NCBI GenBank assembly: GCA_016840595.1
Contig: JAEOSA010000017.1
Span: 1 to 17,540 of the forward strand
Reading direction: 5' to 3'
Source: Candidatus Hermodarchaeota archaeon
GTDB lineage: Archaea; Asgardarchaeota; Hermodarchaeia; Hermodarchaeales; Hermodarchaeaceae
Length of the DNA: 17,540 bases
Each line of letters begins with the position of its first letter. Positions within the stretch are counted from its first letter, which is position 1. Positions 14,101 to 17,540 of this stretch are shown here, one piece after another. Made by a program: the position numbers and the translations under genes. The notes beneath the pieces were generated by a model. That model saw only the letters and a program-made list of their open reading frames with translations, was not told the origin of the DNA and did not search any database.

Positions 14101-16844
14101 GATCCTGTGTGATTCCTTGACAGAAGTGTAGCACGTGATTCAACAAATACTGTAATCAGAATTGTTTGATCTGCGTGATCAGGATATGAAGCATTCACTT
14201 GAAGCAGGTTTAATCCAAGGTCCAAAGTGGCAGTATTCAAATTGTAAGTATAATAGCCGGATGCAGCGGGAACAAGTGGATAGAGGTTTGTCCCTCCAAC
14301 GAGCAGATTTACAGTTGCCCCAGCGATTCCGATTAGGGTTGAAGAATTTTCATAATAGACCGTGATGTTGAATATTTCATTCCAATAGAGATGTACTTCA
14401 TAATTATCAGACACTGGGTTAAATTCTGTCCAACCAGAACCAAAGCCTTCTGGGGGATAGGAAATCACTGTCTGAACGGCATCAAGGTTAGTCCCATAAT
14501 CAACAATGACGATAATAATTGTGAAATCTATTTCTATGAAATCCCAAGAGGCATCAATTCTTACTGAAACATTGTACTTGACAGCATCGACACCAATTGA
14601 GTAACTTAAATCAATTTTGTTGAATGTTCTATCGGATGTATTGTGACTGAAATGATGTGAAGCGATTGGGCTTCCAAATCCAGAACCAGTATCTTCGTAA
14701 TAGTCATATTCGACGTGAACCGCAGGCCAAAATGATGACTCGTTTAAGACATATGCACTTCGATAGGGATCGAATAATTTGATTTGGCTCCAATAGCCCT
14801 GTGAACTGGTTGTTTGTCCGGTGTATTCATTTGATCCAGTAAGTTGTGTTGGCCGAATCATAATGAGTTCTAAATTGTTGATAAGATTAACAGTAAAGGT
14901 TACTTGTGTTCCTTCATCATAGCTTGCGTTAACATAGCCGTATCGGAATAATTCTACATGAAATTCTGCATTTCTGCTTGGTTCCATTAGAATAGTGGAA
15001 AATTCAAGTGAGTATGCACCCATGGTATTAGGAACCATTGGATCATATCGCGTTTGTCCGTTTCGGTCCACATACCGTATTTGGGCAGTTGCATCTGGGA
15101 TGTATGAATTCGTTTCATTATTTTGCCATGTAACATTTACAGGGACAGATGAACCCCATATGTGGTCGGAATATTGTATTGGGTTTTCCTCTGTAGCTCT
15201 AGTCGCGACGACTAAAATGAAAGAGGATTGCATCATCCCACATTGGGTTTGGTTGTCGAATGCCACCGTGATTTGCCAGTGTTGTCCTATGTCGGCTTCT
15301 TCAATCGAAGGGATCTGCCAGGAGGGAGTAGTTAGCGAGTCAGTACTATCATCTATTGTGAAATTAATTGGTGTAATAGCGCTTAGCCACATTGATTCAT
15401 TTGGATAGAAGATCGAGACGTTTGCAAAATTATCAGCTGATGGACCAACGGGTCGGAGGTGGGCTTTTACTCGGATATACTCGTCTTTAACGAGATACCC
15501 ACTTGAAGTGACATTAGTCCAAGGTCCCGTGGATGTGGGACCTTTTTGAGCATAGACAGAAAGAACGTAGTTGGGGCTAGTGGCAAAGAACGAATAATTT
15601 TCACTCACGGTGGCTTGATCCAATTTCACAAACTGACTGGTTTCGTTATAGGCAAATTCAGTAATTGGACCGGATGTGTCATTTACTTCGTAAAGCGCCC
15701 ACGCAGGTTCTAAGTATATCCCAAAACTGTATCCAACATGTCCACCAGGAGCGCCGATGGCTACAAAATATGTCGCTTGCCAATTTGGTGTACCATCAAC
15801 AGGGGCAGTAAAGAAGGTGTTGGCGGCTTCGGTGTTAATTTGCTTCACATACATTGAGTAAGAATAGTGAAAGCTGATTGTGTCATAGGTTGATGTGAAT
15901 TCAAAATCTTGAGAAGTGCTCCAACAGTCTACCAACGCGGTTTCACACATTTGGCTCGGGTCAGCGTAGATATTAACTTCGCCTGAAGAGCTTACAGTAT
16001 CAATAACAGAGGTTCCATTAAGTTTCAATTCGGCTTCACTGGGTTTTACATACGAACCAATTTCATAGCGAAAGTTGTCAAAATAGATATGCCCTTCTAC
16101 TTCAAGATTTTTAGAATCAGTCTTTTCTAGTGTAATACGTAAGCGTACTGGTCCGTTGACGGGAGTGGTTACAAAGTCATGGGATTCCCAAGTTGGTTCA
16201 TGGTAGTCAGCGAGATTACGTGACCAGCTTCCTTTGACTTCACCTTCGTTGATAATCGAAACTGTTAGAATTAGCCAGTCCTGTTGAGTAACATCACCTG
16301 AAAACCGGACATCAAAATATAGCCTTAATGAGTCAGGAGTAATTGCAGATGTGTAATTGAAGTCATTATCAATATATGCAATTCTTTGGAAATTGACTCT
16401 ACTGTAGGCTAGGGTCATATCCATGCAATAATTGGGATTGCCTCCCAGAACAGGATTTAATGAAAATGCAGTGGAATCAATGAGCGCATCAGCTTGGGTT
16501 AAATTCCATGTATCAGAAAAGCCGCTGACACTTTCAAAATCACCATTAGGTATGGGATCAGCTACACGTCGCAAATCGCTTACTTGCGCGTGGAGTCGAT
16601 AACCGCGGTACACCGATGGAAACCAACTGTCAGCATATGTGAAAGTGGTCCCATTTGCTCCATTGGTGAATGTGGTGCTTTCATTTCGCGCAAATTCATG
16701 AACATCAAGAAGTGTTCCACTTCCCTGATAGGGACTATTTGGCGACGCCCTGACAGTAACCATCTGGTTAGGAATAATGGCACTAAGGGCGAGTGCGAAA
16801 AATAGTGCTATAACTAATAAGGGGGCTCCCTTTGCTTTGCTCAC
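11157..16844 (-). CDS. Giant Ig-like repeat surface protein with C-terminal membrane anchor and cytoplasmic tail
   Basis: About 1,895 residues. Order (numbered from 16844): signal peptide with hydrophobic core at about 8-25; a galactose-binding-like beta domain at about 98-264, opening NGDFES and closing IYFDNFRYEIGS; a beta-rich region to about 540; a first Ig-like unit; eight tandem ~100-residue units; one transmembrane helix at about 1615-1637; a ~250-residue charged cytoplasmic tail. Many NxS/T sites suggest glycosylation of the outer part. It is probably an adhesin or S-layer-type protein held in the membrane, with its tail inside. The tail has SPSERVWFLEDL-like helical hairpins repeated three times and ends in a Lys-rich then acidic stretch. 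Start: GTG at 16844, six bases after GAGGTG; the GTG at 16853 is part of that site. A known name cannot be given. The C-terminal tail is shared with the partial gene at the right edge. Confidence 0.85.
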   Translation of the reverse strand: MSKAKGAPLLVIALFFALALSAIIPNQMVTVRASPNSPYQGSGTLLDVHEFARNESTTFTNGANGTTFTYADSWFPSVYRGYRLHAQVSDLRRVADPIPNGDFESVSGFSDTWNLTQADALIDSTAFSLNPVLGGNPNYCMDMTLAYSRVNFQRIAYIDNDFNYTSAITPDSLRLYFDVRFSGDVTQQDWLILTVSIINEGEVKGSWSRNLADYHEPTWESHDFVTTPVNGPVRLRITLEKTDSKNLEVEGHIYFDNFRYEIGSYVKPSEAELKLNGTSVIDTVSSSGEVNIYADPSQMCETALVDCWSTSQDFEFTSTYDTISFHYSYSMYVKQINTEAANTFFTAPVDGTPNWQATYFVAIGAPGGHVGYSFGIYLEPAWALYEVNDTSGPITEFAYNETSQFVKLDQATVSENYSFFATSPNYVLSVYAQKGPTSTGPWTNVTSSGYLVKDEYIRVKAHLRPVGPSADNFANVSIFYPNESMWLSAITPINFTIDDSTDSLTTPSWQIPSIEEADIGQHWQITVAFDNQTQCGMMQSSFILVVATRATEENPIQYSDHIWGSSVPVNVTWQNNETNSYIPDATAQIRYVDRNGQTRYDPMVPNTMGAYSLEFSTILMEPSRNAEFHVELFRYGYVNASYDEGTQVTFTVNLINNLELIMIRPTQLTGSNEYTGQTTSSQGYWSQIKLFDPYRSAYVLNESSFWPAVHVEYDYYEDTGSGFGSPIASHHFSHNTSDRTFNKIDLSYSIGVDAVKYNVSVRIDASWDFIEIDFTIIIVIVDYGTNLDAVQTVISYPPEGFGSGWTEFNPVSDNYEVHLYWNEIFNITVYYENSSTLIGIAGATVNLLVGGTNLYPLVPAASGYYTYNLNTATLDLGLNLLQVNASYPDHADQTILITVFVESRATLLSRNHTGSTYITPWGTDFVLTFTFSDNVTGSPVGISDATTDVTYSGLKGNYSTVNNLDGTYTITFNGGDLEATYYITITFTRVNYTSQSQYYEFTIREIWTQSFGFANPSSVPWGDLVNITLNYDDLDNLVGISGATISFSWQDNQTDDYWIVDNLDGSYSITLNTTKIAAGTVNFILEFTITKDHYLTAQASVSFQVRDRQTILYIANYEPGTSIPWGDTLTLFLQFVDTDHTPNEQITDAVITCDWDAFYWSITTFNSTHNAYLLIIQTNSRLEGSYEINIFASRTHYRDSSNRHSFIIRTIRAGISVDPQYVPSLTFGTNLNITIHYFDLDHGGIGLNSSEITSDWNATYYTIYELGNGWYIIELNTTGREKGPHDLTITASLLPHYETLEIPVTIIITAIPINVEVLEPPSEQLSVTYNTLITITVNVTNLQGIPVDDANVTYQWAGRSAIQMILVGNGIYNISFFANADVLFNHPITIKAANDTKYNPGFGTVLVYILPIETAIALVTESVDTVIGEPFEISVNFTSIDGLPIDEALVTYAWLDQPIGTLLNVGPGIYNGTLDVSGLAAGDYTIYITASKETMREQPITIPVSINRIPTQIMGLPNSISVQAGNLFSISVTLMDSYHNIYITDANLNITIAGLGIYSVLLENHHNGTYSMINIPAPLLAVDHQILIEISGSSIYQDTSAQSTLIVTPDPTLSNIVNLVAISAIVIIILLVIWLAYARIFSVPWMVRKMRKMSKTIGKGEVPTLSKGEVSRIADRSDQMSDIINPYYGAIGLPTNAAVLPAEIDWSEKDAEDNAIWGELKALPMLEYEQRLELFQQMKQIPPSERVWFLEDLKKQMADGTRFARKVKEPEISEELEQELQTRLVTFPALSKTEKDRIAAQLRKLPKEEWDEIFHTLAASQKQPKPQVEVLAPDELPSLSEEEKQRVLEQIKDLSEEERQKVLRTLRDKRSKDAPKGKVVKGKKKFVIDESEDAE
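11241..11696 (-). repeat. Three helical-hairpin repeats in the cytoplasmic tail
   Basis: Three units of about 36 residues, each a pair of short helices: L-P-x-L-x-x-x-E-(K/Q)-x-x-L then L-P/S-x-E-E/R-x-x-x-x-L-x-x-L. Unit 1 holds LPMLEYEQRLELFQQM and IPPSERVWFLEDLKKQM; unit 2 FPALSKTEKDRIAAQL and LPKEEWDEIFHTLAA; unit 3 LPSLSEEEKQRVLEQI and LSEEERQKVLRTLRD. Unit 1 is the best conserved between the two proteins in this window. Confidence 0.7.
11934..12002 (-). other. Transmembrane segment of the giant surface protein
   Basis: About 23 hydrophobic residues (IVNLVAISAIVIIILLVIWLA) followed at once by a basic stretch (VRKMRKMSK), so the C-terminus is in the cytoplasm by the positive-inside rule. 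Confidence 0.85.
12020..14420 (-). repeat. Eight tandem ~300-base (100-residue) beta-sandwich repeats
   Basis: A recurring beta-strand signature, best seen as PWGD-x-L-x-I-T-L-x-Y, falls at about 14385, 14085, 13785, 13470, 13165, 12865, 12565 and 12270, spaced about 300 bases each time. Most units continue with G-I-x-x-A-x-(I/V), a central W-x-x-x-x-Y strand, an (N)-G-x-Y-x-I-x-L strand and a closing (I/V)-x-I strand. This is an Ig/invasin-like fold by pattern. DNA identity between units is low, so the array is old. Confidence 0.75.
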
Positions 16845-16850
16845 GTACCA

Positions 16851-16856
16851 CACCTC
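16851..16856 (-). promoter_or_regulatory. Ribosome binding site fixing the GTG start of the giant protein
   Basis: GAGGTG, with six bases (TGGTAC) before the GTG at 16844. The GTG at 16853 that begins the longest ORF is the last part of this element. Confidence 0.55.
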
Positions 16857-16881
16857 GCGTAAATCCCGGGAAATCGCAATA

Positions 16882-16890
16882 GCTTATATC
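16882..16890 (-). promoter_or_regulatory. Possible TATA box of the giant surface-protein gene
   Basis: On the minus strand GATATAAGC lies about 40 bases before the GTG at 16844. Transcription beginning about 27 bases downstream would give a leader of about 15 bases that contains the GAGGTG site, a consistent archaeal arrangement. The rest of the gap (16891-17037) is AT-rich with no gene that I can see. Confidence 0.5.
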
Positions 16891-17037
16891 TATTGGCAAT
16901 TATTCTTTATTCGTTTCTCGGTTTTATAGGTATTTTGTGAATTAATTATCTAGGCTATTGCGTACCCTTGTAGGGGGGTTGGAGTGTGGATTATTTTTAC
17001 CTTTAAACTGTACTGAACTTGCTAGCTAGTATCGTAC

Positions 17038-17070
17038 AAAAAGGGTGAATGGGGACACGAGTTGTGCCCC
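17038..17070 (-). terminator. Hairpin and T-run terminator after the right-edge gene
   Basis: On the minus strand, just after the stop codon at 17084, an imperfect hairpin (17051-17070, GGGGCACA...TGTCCCC with one bulged base) is followed by CCCTTTTTG. It probably ends transcription of the gene at the right edge and isolates the promoter of the giant gene. Confidence 0.5.
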
Positions 17071-17083
17071 TATGTTATTGCAG

Positions 17084-17540
17084 TTAGCCACTTTGCCGTT
17101 CTGTTTCTTCGAGGGCACGGATGACTTCTTCTTGTTCCTCTTTGGAGAGCCCGCGTAATTGTTCCACGACGGCTTCTTTTTCGGCGGGTCCCAGGACTTC
17201 TAGGGCTTCGAGTCGGGCATGGACGAGTGGATCAACCCCTTCGGGGAGAACTGTGGGCTCCGCCGCTACTCGGCCAAAGCGGGTGCCGTCAGCCATTTGG
17301 GCTTTAAGGTCTTCAAGGAACCAGACACGGTCCTTGGCAGGAATGCGCTTCATCTCTTCGAAGAGTTCGAGCTTCTGATCGTGACCTAGACCTTCGAGTT
17401 TTTCAAGTTCCTGCCAGATGATTTCGTCTTCAGCTTCGCGTTCTTCGATGGTGATAGCAGCAGGTAGGACCGTCGCAGCGGCGGGTAAGCCAATGGCATC
17501 ATAGGCAGGTTCAGCGATGCCGGACATGGAATCTGGTCTG
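17084..17540 (-). CDS. C-terminal tail of a second surface protein (cut by window edge)
   Basis: 152 residues, open to the right edge. The sequence begins RPDSMSGIAEPAYDAIGLP, which lines up with RSDQMSDIINPYYGAIGLP in the giant protein's tail, so the ATG at 17527 is probably internal, not the start. It goes on with WQELEKLEGLGHDQKLELF and RVWFLEDLKAQMADGTRF, nearly the same as in the giant protein, then a second hairpin unit (LGPAEKEAVVEQL, LSKEEQEEVIRALEE). It has two hairpin units against three in the giant protein and lacks the Lys-rich end. It is richer in G and C than the giant gene, so the two are not a recent duplication. The outer part and membrane anchor are inferred to lie beyond the window. 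Confidence 0.8.
   Translation of the reverse strand, partial: RPDSMSGIAEPAYDAIGLPAAATVLPAAITIEEREAEDEIIWQELEKLEGLGHDQKLELFEEMKRIPAKDRVWFLEDLKAQMADGTRFGRVAAEPTVLPEGVDPLVHARLEALEVLGPAEKEAVVEQLRGLSKEEQEEVIRALEETERQSG

Noticed and set aside
16965..16975. CCCTTGTAGGG hairpin in the gap before the giant gene
   Set aside because: Only four pairs with a three-base loop and no T run; likely chance.
1..17540. CRISPR array, tRNA, rRNA, insertion sequence or attachment site
   Set aside because: I saw no direct-repeat/spacer pattern, cloverleaf, transposase or flanking repeats; gaps over about 200 bases hold only promoter- or terminator-like signals.

Overview
The window looks like a piece of an archaeal chromosome, and my best guess (inference, moderate confidence) is an Asgard-type archaeon of roughly 43% GC. 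The archaeal signs are an NDP-forming acyl-CoA synthetase alpha chain, a thiolase paired with a DUF35 zinc-ribbon/OB protein, a stand-alone Lrp-type RAM domain, TATA-box-like promoter elements, and GGTG-type ribosome binding sites placed six bases before the start. A giant Ig-like repeat surface protein with one C-terminal membrane anchor and a long cytoplasmic tail suggests Asgard but does not prove it. Nearly every gene is on the minus strand; the M20 peptidase is the only plus-strand gene.

Layout. Positions 1-1690 (minus) hold the N-terminus of an unidentified protein, a small VIT1/CCC1-type membrane transporter and an orphan protein that may be related to HhH-GPD glycosylases. Next is a plus-strand M20 metallopeptidase (1970-3298). 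It converges on a minus-strand pair, thiolase then DUF35 protein (4897-3327), which probably act as one acyl-CoA condensing complex. Upstream lie a class III aminotransferase (6355-5006) and an acyl-CoA synthetase alpha subunit (7863-6454). Further upstream is a second alpha-subunit paralogue whose catalytic residues are gone (9570-8188). Straight after its stop codon, in the same frame, is a RAM-domain ORF with no AUG, GUG or UUG start (about 8175-7918). A nitroreductase and a Cys-containing protein form a short operon (11038-9713).

The right third is one surface protein of about 1,895 residues (16844-11157): signal peptide, a galactose-binding-like N-terminal domain, eight tandem ~100-residue beta-sandwich repeats, one transmembrane helix and a ~250-residue cytoplasmic tail. 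At the right edge (17540-17084) is the tail of a second such protein. The two tails share a helical-hairpin module, present three times in one and twice in the other.

How they fit together (inference): aminotransferase, thiolase/DUF35 and NDP-forming acyl-CoA synthetase suit peptide or amino-acid fermentation through acyl-CoA intermediates, with M20 supplying amino acids. The most unusual parts are the synthetase / dead paralogue / RAM-domain cluster and the shared hairpin-repeat tail of the two surface proteins.
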